A DNA stretch of 64,000 nucleotides from Dolomedes plantarius (Eukaryota; Arthropoda; Arachnida; Araneae; Dolomedidae), in NCBI GenBank assembly GCA_907164885.2, contig OU015498.1, forward strand, positions 129,532,151 through 129,596,150, written 5' to 3'. The notes beneath the pieces were generated by a model, which was not told where the DNA came from, did no database searches, and worked only from the letters and a program-made list of their open reading frames with translations. Positions 1 to 13,338 of the stretch are shown here, piece by piece. The position numbers and the translations under genes were made by a program. The number at the start of each line of letters is the position of its first letter. The first letter of the stretch is position 1.

Positions 1-1
1 A

Positions 2-1599
2 TATAATCCAAATTATCCATGCCACTTGTACGTTGATGCCAGTCAAGAAGCAATAGCTGCAGTTTTGAAACAAAAACATCCAAATGGACAATTGCACCCA
101 ATAGCTTTTTATTCCAGACAATTAAGAAAACATGAGAAAAATTATGCCATAACAGAGCTTGAATGCTTGGCAATTGTTGATTCAATTGACAAATATCACT
201 GTTATTTACATGGCCAGAAATTTACAATACATTCAGATCACTCTGCATTACAATGGCTAAAAAATGTAAAGAATTTAACTGGCAGGCTATTTAGATGGTC
301 ATTAAAATTATCAATGTATGATTATGATATAGTGTATATTAAGGAAAAATGCAATCATGAGGCTGATATGTTATCCAGAAACCCTGTGAGTCATTTTGTT
401 AATCAATATTGTTATTTCCTAAGCACAGATGAAATAATTAAAGGACAGTGGGATGATAATATAAATAACATTAAGTATAAAAAATATAATGGAGTCTTAA
501 CTATAAAAAAGAAAAACTTAGTCAAAATTGTAGTTCCGCCATCACTAAGAGTAAAGTTAATAAATTCAGCTCATGAAAGGTTCGGTCACCCAGGTGTAAA
601 AAAGATGTTAAAGTTAATTTCCCCAATTTACTATTGGCAAGACATAATTGTAGACATAGCAAATTTTGTTCGTTGTTGTGAAACCTGTCAAAAGAATAAA
701 AAATCAACTCAGAAAAAATTTGGACTGATGGAGCAAGTGCCTGTGGCGAATGAACCATTTGACTTAATTTCAGTCGATACTGTTGGGGGTTTCAATTATT
801 ACAATTCAACAAAAAAATATCTTCATCTTGTAATTGATCATGCAACCAGGTACATATGGACATTCCCCTCAAAGAGTGTAACCAGTGAGACTTACACAAA
901 CTGCTTGAGACAAGTTTTCAATATAAAGGTTCCAAAACAAATACTCAGTGACAGAAATGCTGCATTCACTTCTTCCAGATTTAAGAAATTTTTAAAGCAT
1001 CACAATGTACGACAATTATTAACCAGTTCGCATAGACCTCAGACAAACGGCAAGAATGAAAGATGTAATCAAACAATAGTAGCAAAATTAAGATGTAAAG
1101 TAAATTCTTCTTCGAAAAAAATTCCCTGGACAAAAATTTTAGAACAGGTAACTTCTGAATACAGATTTTCTGAATCTAATGTAATCAACCCCATTCTGTG
1201 ACTGGTTTTTCCCCAAACTACCTTTTATTTGGAATACTACCATATGATTCACCTTTGCCCAATACAACTTCATTAAATTACCCACCTGTTGAGGAAGCTA
1301 GGAAAATTGCAGTACAAAGAACTATTCAACACCATAAAATTAATAAACAAAGATATGATAAACATTTTGTTCAGTCAAATTTTAAAATTGGTGACTTAGT
1401 GATGTACGAAGAATTTAAATACCCAAATTCAAGAAAACTAGATCCACCTTATTCAGGCCCCTACACAATTTTAAATCAACTATCTAATGTAAATTTTGAA
1501 ATTAACAGACCAAATCAATATACTGGAAAAGCCACGGACATTGTACATTCAACAAGATTAAGACATTTTCATCCACAAAATGAGTTTAAATTAAAATAA
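2..1599 (+). pseudogene. Ty3/gypsy-type retrotransposon pol, 3' part (RNase H, integrase), frameshifted
   Basis: The frame is already open at the window edge, so protease and most of reverse transcriptase lie outside. The first ~120 codons are an RNase H domain (YVDAS, then the HSDHSALQWL and EADMLSR-type motifs). An HHCC zinc finger follows (H..GHPG....C..CQ). The integrase core shows all three acidic residues, in SVDT, LSDRNAAF and NGKNERCNQT. The frame then ends with TGA at 1199-1201, and the expected continuation (TGFSPNYLLFG, a GPY-like PPYSGPY motif, a tail) continues in another frame to 1599, so a small indel lies near 1186-1195. Such proteins copy and integrate the element from cytoplasmic particles. 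This copy cannot make an intact Pol. No env-like frame follows. Family assignment is strong; the exact clade is not determined. Confidence 0.93.
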
Positions 1600-1623
1600 A
1601 TTTCAGTTCCTGCAGCATTTCTT

Positions 1624-1640
1624 GGGGGGAGGGGGGAAAA
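1624..1640 (+). promoter_or_regulatory. Polypurine tract of the gypsy-type element
   Basis: A run of G6-A-G6-A4 lies 25 bp after the pol stop codon, just where a polypurine tract should precede the 3' LTR and prime plus-strand DNA synthesis. Confidence 0.7.
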
Positions 1641-1652
1641 TAAGGAAAGTTT

Positions 1653-3050
1653 TGTACTAATTGCAAATAAAATTGAAATTGTAAATTTTGAATGTCAATA
1701 ATAAAACTATGAAAATTAAATTGTATTTCTGAAAGCAAAGAAAAGCTATAATATGATTGTATTGATTTTTTGACTTTAACAATTGTATGATATGAGTTAA
1801 AATTTAAATAACTGTTGAAAGAACTTTTTCTAAATCTACAAAATCTGAGTATGTTGAAATGTTTATCACTAATTTATAATGTTTTGAATTGTCTTAAAGC
1901 TGAACTGTATGTGATATTTGCCCAATTATGACAAGTCTAATTCTTTTACCTTTTTAATTTCCCTCTTTCTTGAAGTCTATACTATCTCCCACTTCTACCC
2001 ACGCTCTGGAAGTCATCCCAATTACCTAATCACTTGTATATAAGCAATTCTACGTGTCAGTCACTTTAGGTGCTGAGTTAATCCAAGATAAACAAATAAT
2101 GACCAAAGACAGGCTGTGGGAAGACCGCTCCTTTGTCCTCCCTTTTCCTTCAGGTTTCTGTTGACTCATGTTTTCCCCATTGGAATTCATGAGTGAACGG
2201 ATTACCCTTTTCCTCTTGGTTGGCTGGGTGTTAAATCCTTTCCTTTTTCTGGAGTCAGTGAGTGAATACTGATCTCTTTTGAGCCTTTCCCAACCTAGAG
2301 TTTCAGTGTCGTGCACTATAAGCACCAATTTTTCACTCTGAATTTTGTTTAGAGTTGTCGGTTGTGGTTAAGACGGTGGGAAATTGTTGAACCTGCTCTC
2401 CTCTGACCCAACCATGCACTTGTTCACTCAACTACACAAACACACACAAACAAAAACATACACCTTGAATTAAACAGAATGTACACAGATGAAGGAGTGG
2501 TACACCAGTACCAGAAGTGAATTGTTTTACATAATGAATCTATCATTGTGAAATATTAAGGCGAATGAAGTGTAAATTATGAAATGTTTGATAACTTTGA
2601 ATTGTGATAAATTTGAATCAGAGTTTTGTGTTATGGAAAAATATTGAAGTATAAATAATATGTAGAGTATTTTGAATTTCATGTGTAATTTCATATGTTT
2701 GTATTTCACAAGTAAGTCGAAGGTAAAAGAGCTCTAAATGAAAAATAAGTGAGTTGAATCGATGTAAAAATTTTGTAAAATTCAATAAATAGAGGTAAAT
2801 GAGAAAATTCCCATGGAAAAAAAAGGATAAAATGTTTATATTCTTTTTCAACCACTAATATGTTTTTCTCTTTGAGTCTTACAGGGTCATATGGTTCCAG
2901 GAGGCCTCCAAGGAAGACGGTCGACCGCAGTTTCTTTTGTTTTTCATAGTTAATTGTTCTTTTCATGTTACGTCCATTTTCATATTACCATAATCTGTGT
3001 AAATAAATTCAATATTTGTAGCAATGTAAACTGGAACTGTTGTAAAATAG
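1653..3050 (+). repeat. Probable 3' LTR (end not defined)
   Basis: The segment after the polypurine tract begins TGTACTAATTGC, contains a TATATAAG box at 2037-2044 followed by an initiator-like TCAGTC, and carries AATAAA near 3000-3006, the order expected for U3-R-U5. No second LTR copy is in the window, so the right border is a guess. Open frames inside (2050-2328 and 2618-2966, minus) match nothing I recognise and are probably chance. Confidence 0.45.
2037..2044 (+). promoter_or_regulatory. TATA box of the probable LTR promoter
   Basis: TATATAAG followed about 20 bp later by TCAGTC, an initiator-like motif. Its position inside the presumed LTR supports a Pol II start here. No test of activity is possible from sequence. 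Confidence 0.35.
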
Positions 3051-4905
<1,855 letters not shown>

Positions 4906-5450
4906 TTTTTCTAAGTTTTACGTAGGACCCTTTTGTTTATATGCTTTTTATTATTATTTATTTCATTGACGATTAACCTCTGATATCAACCCTTTCACTT
5001 TTATTATTTTTTTTGCCTTCATATTTCTAGCATTTTTTCCAGTTTTGCCTTATGTATTTTTAGGTATTACCAAATACTGATCTTTGTTATTACCTAAAAA
5101 TTTGTATATGAATCACTAGTTTACTTGTTAGAACAAAACCTCATTTTGCATTAAGATACATTTACCCAAATTTGAAAGTTAAGATAACATTAATACCAAC
5201 CATTAAAGCTAAATCATCTTTCCACTCGATCTAAGGTTACAGTTTGTTTTTTTTAAATTTAGAATGAGATTATAGTACGTAAAACAGTACTACTTTAATA
5301 ATTAACCCAAAAAATTTGTACTTCCCCAGTATAAAATTTATTAACATAATTTGATAAATTTATAAACATAAATTTGATACATTCTTCAAACCTGAGTAAT
5401 GTGTAGTGTGTATGATGAAGCCCATCTTTGTGAGCTTGTGAAAACTTGCT
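4906..5450. other. AT-rich, nothing recognised
   Basis: No frame, repeat end or structured element stands out in this stretch. Confidence 0.5.
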
Positions 5451-5451
5451 C

Positions 5452-6030
5452 AGAATTTATTTAAATTATTTTTTGGTGTAGAGTTAATAAATGCTCTACA
5501 GATAAGAAAATTATTTTTTGCATAGTTTTGTGAATTAAAGAGTAATTCATTAAATTCTTATGTCATTTTAAAAAATATTTTCTTTTCTATTATATTGGAC
5601 TTAATATCCAACACTTGATAGTACTATTTTTGAGAAATAGTACTATGATAGTAATATCTTCTATTGTAATTTTGAGAAAAATTATACACACACATGTTTT
5701 TAAATACAGAAAAGAGCTGGTTTAAAGTAAAAATAGTTTATTTAGAAAGTACATAGCACATTTACACAATTTTTTTCTATATTTTCTACAAAACAGGATC
5801 CTTTCGCTGTACCTCTGGCTCCATCTTTACAGCATCTAGGGAAAAAAAAGAAAGAGAAAATCAGTTCATAAATTTATGTGAAAGGAAAATGACTCCCATC
5901 CCCAGATATAATTTATGAATCAAAAGAATTTATTTAAATTATTTTTCTATGTAGAGTTAGTAAATGCTCTGCAGATAAGAAAATTATTTTTTGCATAGTT
6001 TTGTACATTAAAGGGTAATTTATTGTTGTA
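5452..6030 (+). repeat. Direct repeat pair flanking the terminal exon candidate
   Basis: About 105 bp at 5452-5560 recurs, diverged, at 5929-6030. Both contain GTAGAGTTA.TAAATGCTCT and TTATTTTTTGCATAGTTTTGT. The terminal exon candidate (5737-5835) sits between the two copies. Confidence 0.7.
5737..5835 (-). CDS. Candidate terminal exon of an unknown gene, with stop and poly(A) signal
   Basis: On the minus strand a long pyrimidine run ending CCCTAG gives a strong acceptor. The exon starts with two bases completing a codon, then 15 codons (AVKMEPEVQRKDPVL) and TAG at 5788-5786. AATAAA follows at 5742-5737, about 45 bp after the stop. These signals in correct order and spacing are what supports it. 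The polar, proline-containing peptide matches no family I can name. Its entry phase (two bases) matches the one-base exit phase of the exon-like block at 7440-7477 on the same strand. The rest of the gene is unidentified, and a chance ORF is not excluded. Confidence 0.4.
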
Positions 6031-6204
6031 AAAATAGTTGATTGTTGAAAGTAGTTGAAAAATTCATTGTTGATAAAGTAGAATTAAATAAATCCAATTA
6101 GGAAATATAAATTCTGAGACAGGGGTTTAAAAAAACTTGATACAAAACAGCACCCAACACATGAGTGCAGTTTTAAATCTGTTGTCATTTTATTGATAAC
6201 TACT

Positions 6205-7045
6205 TCCAAGAAGTAAATTCCTACCACATTTTTTTTGTAAAACCAATTACATACTGTGAAAACTACATCATGTAAAAAATATTTACTTGATTAAATAAAT
6301 ATACTAATAGAAAATAGTTATAAAATATTTGTTAAAGAGTATTCCCCTTTTCACTAAATTTCTCTCTGTACAGTAGAAAATCCAACCATGTCGATTAATT
6401 TGTTATTATAGATATAAATAAAATAGGGTAGATTGCCTTGATAAGAGTACAATTAAGTTTTTAATGTTGAGCATAATTTCAGCTCAACGTTGAAAGCTGA
6501 ATCAGAGACTTGTCTATAATGACACCAAAATTTCCTCTTCACTATTGACAATAATGCTGTTGAAAGTAGAGAAACACAAGAATAAAGATTGAATGCTAAG
6601 TAAAACATTAGCATACAAAATCTTAAATTTCTAAATTTGATTACAACATGCCATAGAGAGCATTAATACAGATGCTGGGTCAGATTTAGAAATTTAAGAT
6701 TTTATATAGTATTCAATCTTCATTCTTGTGTTTCTTTACTTTCAACGTGAGAGTGATTCTCGATAGTGAAAAGAAAATTTTGTTGTCATCTCAAGTCTCT
6801 CAGTCAGCTTTCAATTATTGTACTCTATCAAGGCATTCTAATCTATTTTATTTATATCTGTAATAACTAATCATTTAATTGACAGGATTGAATGTCTTAC
6901 TGTACTGAGAAATTTAGTGAAAAGGGTGAATACTCTTTAACAACTAATCTATTACTATAATAATGAATAAAGTAAAACTTTATTATATGATGTAGCTTTC
7001 ACAGTAATTGGTTTTACAAAAATTGTGGTAGAAAGTAATTTGGGA
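6205..7045. repeat. Long imperfect inverted repeat, first of two side by side
   Basis: Arms of about 420 bp (6205-6635 and 6655-7045) match in inverted orientation with many substitutions and small indels. Shared blocks include TTTTGTAAAACCAATTA, GTTAAAGAGTATTC and AAATCTTAAATTTCTAAAT. The loop is about 20-30 bp, so the arms could fold into one hairpin. No transposase or obvious target duplication is present. Confidence 0.8.
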
Positions 7046-7439
7046 TACTAACTTCTGCATAGTATTTTAATAGAGCATATCTTTTGTTACTTAATTGTCA
7101 AATTATGGTGGGGATCTGTGTATAAAATATTTTTTTATTTGTGAGCAGCTGTTATTAGGGATAACCACAGTAAAAAATTATTCAAAATATACTATTTAGA
7201 TTCAATAATTATTAACAATTGTTATGATATATTGTTTGATTAGTCTAGGTTAATTTGAAAAATGAGGTGGGTAATATTGACTAGCTGTCAATGTTGAGTG
7301 AAATGGCATAGATTATATTATAAAGCGTGAAAAAACACTTAGACTTTTTGAACCAAGCTTCTAACCCAAATTTAAGTTTTTAAAAAAATATTTTGCTAAT
7401 GAGAGTATTTTCACAGATCTTAACAATGGAATAGAAAAC

Positions 7440-7477
7440 CCGTATAGTCAACAAATTCATGGATAAACGATTCAGTT
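7440..7477 (-). other. 38-nt exon-like block, copy I
   Basis: Minus strand: acceptor TTTTGCTTTTAG, then 38 nt with an open frame (one base, 12 codons reading TESFIHEFVDYT, one base), then GT (GTTTTC, a weak donor). Two other copies (7562-7599 and 10628-10665) keep the same frame without stops. The exit phase would join the terminal exon at 5835 in frame. Function unknown; it may be decayed. Confidence 0.35.
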
Positions 7478-7561
7478 CTAAAAGCAAAAAGCCTGGTTTC
7501 TGTATACTGTTGTAACATGATTATTATAAAAGTATACAGAAACCAGGCCTTTTGCTTTTAG

Positions 7562-7599
7562 GGCTGCATCTTTTATCCATGACTTAGTTGACAATACAG
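7562..7599 (+). other. 38-nt exon-like block, copy II
   Basis: Inverted counterpart of copy I. The acceptor GCTTTTAG and a GT donor (GGTGTTATG) are both kept, and the frame is open (AASFIHDLVDNT). It points away from the terminal exon at 5.8 kb. Confidence 0.35.
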
Positions 7600-8691
7600 G
7601 TGTTATGTTCCATTCCTTAGATCCATGAAAATATTTCCAATTTTAAAAGTTTCATTAAATTTTTTTTAAAATTTTGGTTAGAAGTTCGGTTTGAAAAGTT
7701 AAAAGTATTTTATTGCACTTTGTAAAATAATCTATGCTACTGCACTCAACATTGACAGCCAGTCAATCTTTGTATGCTTGCATCATTTTTCAACTTAACT
7801 TAGATAAACCAAATAATACACCATAAAAAAACCTACACACTTGCAAACATAACCTTATTATAGTCAACAATTATTTAATAATTAACTGAACCTAAATAAT
7901 ATATTTTGGAATATTTTTTTACTGCCCTTATCCTTACACTTTATAATAACAGCTGCTCACAAAAATATATTTTATGTGACAGATCTCCACCAAAATTTGA
8001 CAATGAAATAATAAAATTAAATACTAGGCAGAAGTTAGTATTCCAAATGACATTCAACTACCTATTAGCTCATCAACGAATAATCTAATACATCTAAAAG
8101 CAATATTATTATTATTATTACTTCTGTAGGGAATTATGAATGAACCTCTAACTACTTCTCATGAAATTCTGATAATTAAATTAAAAAATTTTTAACATTA
8201 ACTATCAAGAGTAAAATAACCCTTGGCATTTTATATCTTTATAATATAAAAATATAAAATTTTTTTTGGTAAGCAGTTATGATAAAAGACTTTCACAAGA
8301 GTCACGGTTAACTGAAGTCCCTGAACTGCTCTTTCAGACATACCTAATACTTTAATAACATGCTTGCCAGTTAAAAATATAATGAATAAAGGAAATCAAT
8401 ATCAATCCACAAATTACTGCAACCAAAGTTTATGAAAATGTTCGGATTAGCGTATAAAATATACAAAGAGAAATTTGAAAATTTGAGTTGTTTATTAATT
8501 AAGAATTATGTAATAAAAATATTTTTTATGGTTTTTCATAGAAAAATTCAAATTTAAGTACAAAAAATAAATTTAAAAAAAATATATTATCAACTTTGTG
8601 ATTTTGCCCACAAGTTCACTGCTGAAAAAAATAAAGGATATCTAGAGAATAAAAAAAAAAAATGGGTTCAGTGAGGTTAAAATGAACTTAC

Positions 8692-8778
8692 AGATTATGA
8701 ATCGAGTACACTGCCAAGTGAGTTGTGGAATCTTTTCATGGAAATCACAATGTGAAGATGGATTCCAGTTTCAGAATT
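8692..8778 (-). other. Exon-like block with strong splice sites, copy 1
   Basis: Minus strand: acceptor GGTTTCTTTACAG, 87 nt, donor GTAAGT. In the phase set by the candidate exon at 13401-13339 it reads NSETGIHLHIV and stops TAA just before the donor; the other two frames contain an early stop. It may be untranslated or a decayed exon. Its homologue is at 11232-11302. Confidence 0.3.
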
Positions 8779-9056
8779 CTGTAAAGAAACCAATATTTTC
8801 TTACAATGCCATAATAAAAATTAGAGTGATTTGTGACACCAAGAAGCATTGAAAAGCAGAGTTCATTATTTATTTATTTATTTTACAAATGCCACACACT
8901 ACCAAAAATAGCACCTATGCAATCAGTGCACGTGCTCTCCAATACTTCTCAACAAGATCAGTAAAACATTTTAGTGCAGAGCACTCGTCTATTTGCTTAT
9001 CAGTGAAATAAAAAAGGTAGTATGACCCCCTTACATGTATACTTTGGACCATAGGC

Positions 9057-9463
9057 GTAGCGTGCTTCTAACATTTGGGACGGATACAAATTGAATTCAG
9101 CTAGGGCCCTTCTCAGCGCATTGACTACCGATCAATCCTTAAAATTTGAAATATGATTTTTTGAAATTGAGTAACAATAGAATTGATGTTTGAGTAGTAT
9201 TCAAAAAGTTATACAATGAGAAAAATAAATGTAATATAAATAAAAGAAGAAAAAAAATGTAGCATGCTTCTAACATTTGGGACGGATACAAATTGAATTC
9301 AGCTAGGGCCCTTCTCAGCGCATTGACTACCGATCGATCCTTAAAATTTGAAATATGATTTTTTGAAATTGAGTAACAATAGAATTGGTTTGAGTAGTAT
9401 TCAAAAAGTTATACAATGAGGAAAATAAATGTAATATAAATAAAAGAAGAAAAAAAAATGTAG
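9057..9463 (+). repeat. Two-unit tandem repeat, period about 202 bp
   Basis: Units begin at 9057 and 9259 and a third start is cut off at about 9460. They are nearly identical: one C/T change in the first bases, a 3-bp deletion and A-run length differences. This low divergence contrasts with the older duplications around it, so it looks recent. Confidence 0.95.
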
Positions 9464-9469
9464 CATCGA

Positions 9470-10399
9470 ATTTTTGTTATGGATCATATCATTGTTAAAA
9501 ACTATGTTAGGGCTAAAGACATAATCGGTATTTTCAGTGTCACAGTTTGAAAAAAATGGGAAAAAACCAACTTTTTAAAAAGTTTTCTACAATTTTCTGA
9601 TTTAACTGAACCAAAAATTTCTCCTCACATGAATTTTCAAATCAGATTAAGTGAAAATTACACATAATGGAATATGCACTGAGCATATAATTTAATACCA
9701 AAAATTGCCTGGTGATTAAAAGTTGAGAAGTAATCAGACTTTCAATGTGCTGAATATGTTTAGCACAATATTTAAATAAGACTTTAATATACATGAACTA
9801 GATTACTACCTCGCAAAACTTCCAAGAAACAATTTCAACTAACTATTGTATAACTTTCCATATAATTTGGCTTTCCATAAAACTCCAACTGATGTTCAGA
9901 ATCAGTTGAGTTATTTTTCAGGCACAACTTTATCAACATATTTAATTATGAAACTTTGAGAAAGTAAAGACAATTTACAATGCATTTCCCCCCATTTTTT
10001 AAACAGCTAAACAAGATGCTCAGTGGAATTTTAAAAAATTTAGTACAAATTTAGTACAGGATCAAAAATATAAAATAATGGTCTATTAGGATTTGAAGGA
10101 TGATTATATACTTAAACAAGGGGGGTAGCAAAATAGGATATTGTTTAATAATAAAGTCAGTTGTTCAGTCAAGAAGTCAATTATTGTATTTTGATGATCA
10201 GAAATTTTATGTCTTAGAACATCAAGCAATTCAATTACCACATTTAATACATTTTCACCATCACTCATTACTGTTTTCATTTAATCCAAATTCTTTATAT
10301 AAGTATTAAGACTTAAAATGGAATAAACATGTTTAACAGAGAGAAAAATTTATGGCATGCATAAAATTAAATTTTACCAAAATTTAAAATTACTTAGCC
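9470..10399. other. AT-rich, no gene recognised
   Basis: No transposon end, splice-bounded frame or repeat match was found. The 69-codon frame at 10100-10309 has no support. Confidence 0.45.
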
Positions 10400-10627
10400 C
10401 ATTAACTAATGATCTAATACATCCAAAAGCAATTTCCTTTTTACTACTTCTGTAATGAATTATCAACGAACCTCTAACAACTTATCAGGAAATTCTAAAA
10501 ATATTTTTAAAATTTTAATGTTAACCATTAAGAATAAATAAAGCTTGGCACTTCACATTTTCATAATATAAATATCATTTTTCTGTTATTATAAAAGACT
10601 CTGTAAACCAGGCGTTTTGCTTTTTGG

Positions 10628-10665
10628 AACTGTATCTTGTATCCGTGAATTCATTGATTATACAG
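10628..10665 (+). other. 38-nt exon-like block, copy III, splice sites lost
   Basis: Homologous to the blocks at 7440 and 7562 and still open in the same frame (TVSCIREFIDYT). The acceptor AG has become GG and the donor GT has become GA, so it should no longer be spliced. Confidence 0.35.
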
Positions 10666-11231
10666 GAGTTCTATTCCATTATTAAGAAAGGGTTATTTCA
10701 TTCACTTATCAAACACACATTTTGATATAATAAACCACAACTCACAATGGATGTCTTATCTACAATTTTATAAACAAACTTTGTCTATGAACACATTTTA
10801 TATTTTCTAAATAAACCTTGGCATTTTATAATTTTATAATATAAATCTCTTTTTTTGGCAAGAGTTAAAGTCTTTCACAAGAGTCGTGTTAACTGAAATC
10901 CCCGGACTGCACTTTCTCACTCACCTAAAACCTTAACAACAAGCTTCACAGTTAAAAAAGAATAAATAAAGAAAATCAATATTCTATCCACAAATTATTG
11001 AGACCAAAGTTTATGAGAAAGTTCAGATTAGCGTCTAAGTTAAAAAAACTAATTTGAAATTTTTAGTTGTTTAATAAATATTTTTAGTTTTTTTCATAGA
11101 AAAAATTTAATTAGTTAAAAATAAATCTAAAAAAATATTAAAAACAGTGATTTGGGCCACAAGTCCACTGCTGAAAATAAAAGTATATCTCGAGAATAAA
11201 AAAGGTAGGCTCAGTGGCGTTAAAAACTTAC

Positions 11232-11302
11232 GCAGGTTATGAGATCCAAGTGGTATTTGTCTTTCAAGCCTGAAGCTCTGAATAGATTTCAGTTTCAAAA
11301 TT
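11232..11302 (-). other. Exon-like block with strong splice sites, copy 2
   Basis: Minus strand: acceptor TTTTTTTACAG, 71 nt, donor GTAAGT. It is homologous to 8692-8778 with a 16-nt length difference. Both splice signals are kept although the surrounding DNA has diverged. One frame is fully open across the block. Confidence 0.3.
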
Positions 11303-11430
11303 CTGTAAAAAAACCAATATTTTCTTATAATGCCATAATAAAAATTTAATGTTTTATCAAACCAAGAAGTATTGAAAAGTAGAGTTCTTTATAAACTTGC
11401 TTATCACTAATATAAAAAGGGGAAAAGAAA

Positions 11431-13338
11431 CTAATTTTACCCTTTATATATATATATTAAGCCAATAAGTTCACATTTATTTTGCACAGCATGACAACAA
11501 AATAATTTCCAAAAGACCTTTAGAGATGAACAGCTTATAGATAGTTATTGAGAACATTCTCAGATTTATAAAAACTCTTATCGTACAATATCTATTACAA
11601 TAAAGCAATTTTTTGTATGTACACATTCTGATAATCTACAAATCTATATACTTATAAATATATAATTTAAAAACATGGAATGCAAATTAATAAGTTAAGA
11701 AACAATTTATGTATCTAAATAGTCTATTTTGGAATAATTTTCACTGCCATCATCTCTAATAACACTGATAAAAGTGATTTCAAACACGATACAAATTAGA
11801 AAATTAAATGCACGTGGCATCTATATTGACACAAATTTAAAACTCTAAACTTCTCATTACTCCAGAGGTTCTTTGAATGAATTCAGGAATACAATGGAGT
11901 TCACATACATACAAAAATTAATAATTCTTGAAAATATATATACACTCAATTGCAAGAATATATACACTCAGTTGCAAAAAGTATGCACCATTATGTTATT
12001 CCTAAAGAGTGAAATTGTTTTATTTTATATCTTCAGAGAGAGTAGAAATATAATCTAAATATCAAAGCCAGTTCAAAATATTGATTAATAGCAATTGAAA
12101 TTCAAAATGTTCCTTAAATAAGCTTTTTATTTAATGAGATATTCAAGATAAAAAAATGCTCCAATATTTGCTATTGTTTCAATATTTACTTGACATGTGG
12201 ATACTGATTAAACAATATTTTGATCTGGTTTTGAAATTTTGAATATATCTTTGCTCTCGATAGACATAAAGAAATTTCACCCAGTAGGAATAACATATAC
12301 ATATATAGCAATTGAGTGTACACATAGAACATTATAAATAGAATTTTAAAAAAATTATATTTTAAGGCTATTAAGATTATACATGAAAAATACCTATTAG
12401 TGTTTAGCATTTAAATTAAAATATATAATTATACTAAATACATTCTTTTAAATTATGAACACAAAAATTTTAAGAATATTTGTTCTTTATTTCTTTATAA
12501 TGTATAAAATGCAGTGTATTTTATAAAGTTTACTCAAAACACAATTTGATAAGGAATTCAATAGATCCTTTTGTATGATTTACAAGTTCATTTTTAGAAT
12601 CTTTTATAATGTGGAACGTTTTTGAATCCATCTTTTAACATTTAGACATGGATAATTTGTTGCCTATTGATACCTGGCAATAAGAACATTGTAAAATATA
12701 TTTAATAGGAAAATGGACAATTTTTCCACCATTGAATACTATGCATGAATTTACTATGGAGGAATCATGTGTAACTGATTTATCAATCCAGTAGTAAAAA
12801 AATGTTTAATTTGGATTAACATATTAAAAAAAATTTCATTATAATTTTCTTTCAAATTTCTTTAAAGAAATAAAATGGAAAATATTATACTGGAAATGAA
12901 AATACATTTTTATTTTTCAACTATGTAGATTTGGAATTGATATTTGTGTCATGTATTTTATACTTTCTAAAGGATATAAAAATCTAAATAGTGCGTACAA
13001 ATTACAATTCTAAATATTAATTTAATTAGCAAATACTTAAGACTTTCACAAGAGTCCATTTACTTCCTTTGTCCATCTAAAATATTAACTGAAACACGAA
13101 TCTTAAATTATTCCGAAACAAAATGTTTTTATTTATACATACGAAAGTGCTCGTAAGTGCCATAAGTATTGCTAATTCAATACACTCAGTTCAGTAGAGT
13201 TTGATCTGAAATATGGTCAATTCATATATAACTTGGATTAAAACACTATCTTATAACAGAAATAGAATAATGTTCACTATGTAAGGGTGTTAAATAAAAT
13301 CTAAAGGCAATAATTTAAGACTAACGAATGAAACTTAC
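11431..13338. other. Very AT-rich stretch, no gene recognised
   Basis: Holds short TA tracts and a small tandem copy of AATATATACACTCA.TTGCAA at about 11934-11977. The marker CTTTCACAAGAGTC at 13041 belongs to the duplicated unit described at 8-11 kb. The frames at 11873-12058 and 12186-12410 show no support. Confidence 0.45.

Larger units (their letters stand above)
7020..8060. repeat. Second long imperfect inverted repeat
   Basis: Arms 7020-7510 and 7530-8060 are inverted copies; shared blocks include GGCTGTCAATGTTGAGTG-type sequence, GTGAGCAGCTGTTATTA and GTATACAGAAACCAGGC close to the centre. It abuts the first inverted repeat and differs from it in sequence. The innermost part carries the exon-like blocks at 7440-7477 and 7562-7599. 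Confidence 0.8.
7900..11430. repeat. Diverged direct duplication (8.1-9.0 kb and 10.4-11.4 kb)
   Basis: Blocks at 8075-8270 and 10400-10590, and at 8200-9020 and 10805-11430, match in the same orientation over hundreds of bases, for example TTTATGA.AA.GTTC.GATTAGCGT and AAACCAATATTTTCTTA.AATGCCATAATAAAAATT. The short marker CTTTCACAAGAGTC also occurs at 13041, hinting at a third, more decayed unit. Spacing is roughly 2.2-2.6 kb. Confidence 0.75.

Noticed and set aside
9057..9463. CRISPR-like repeat array
   Set aside because: Units are 202 bp without spacers and the genome is eukaryotic.
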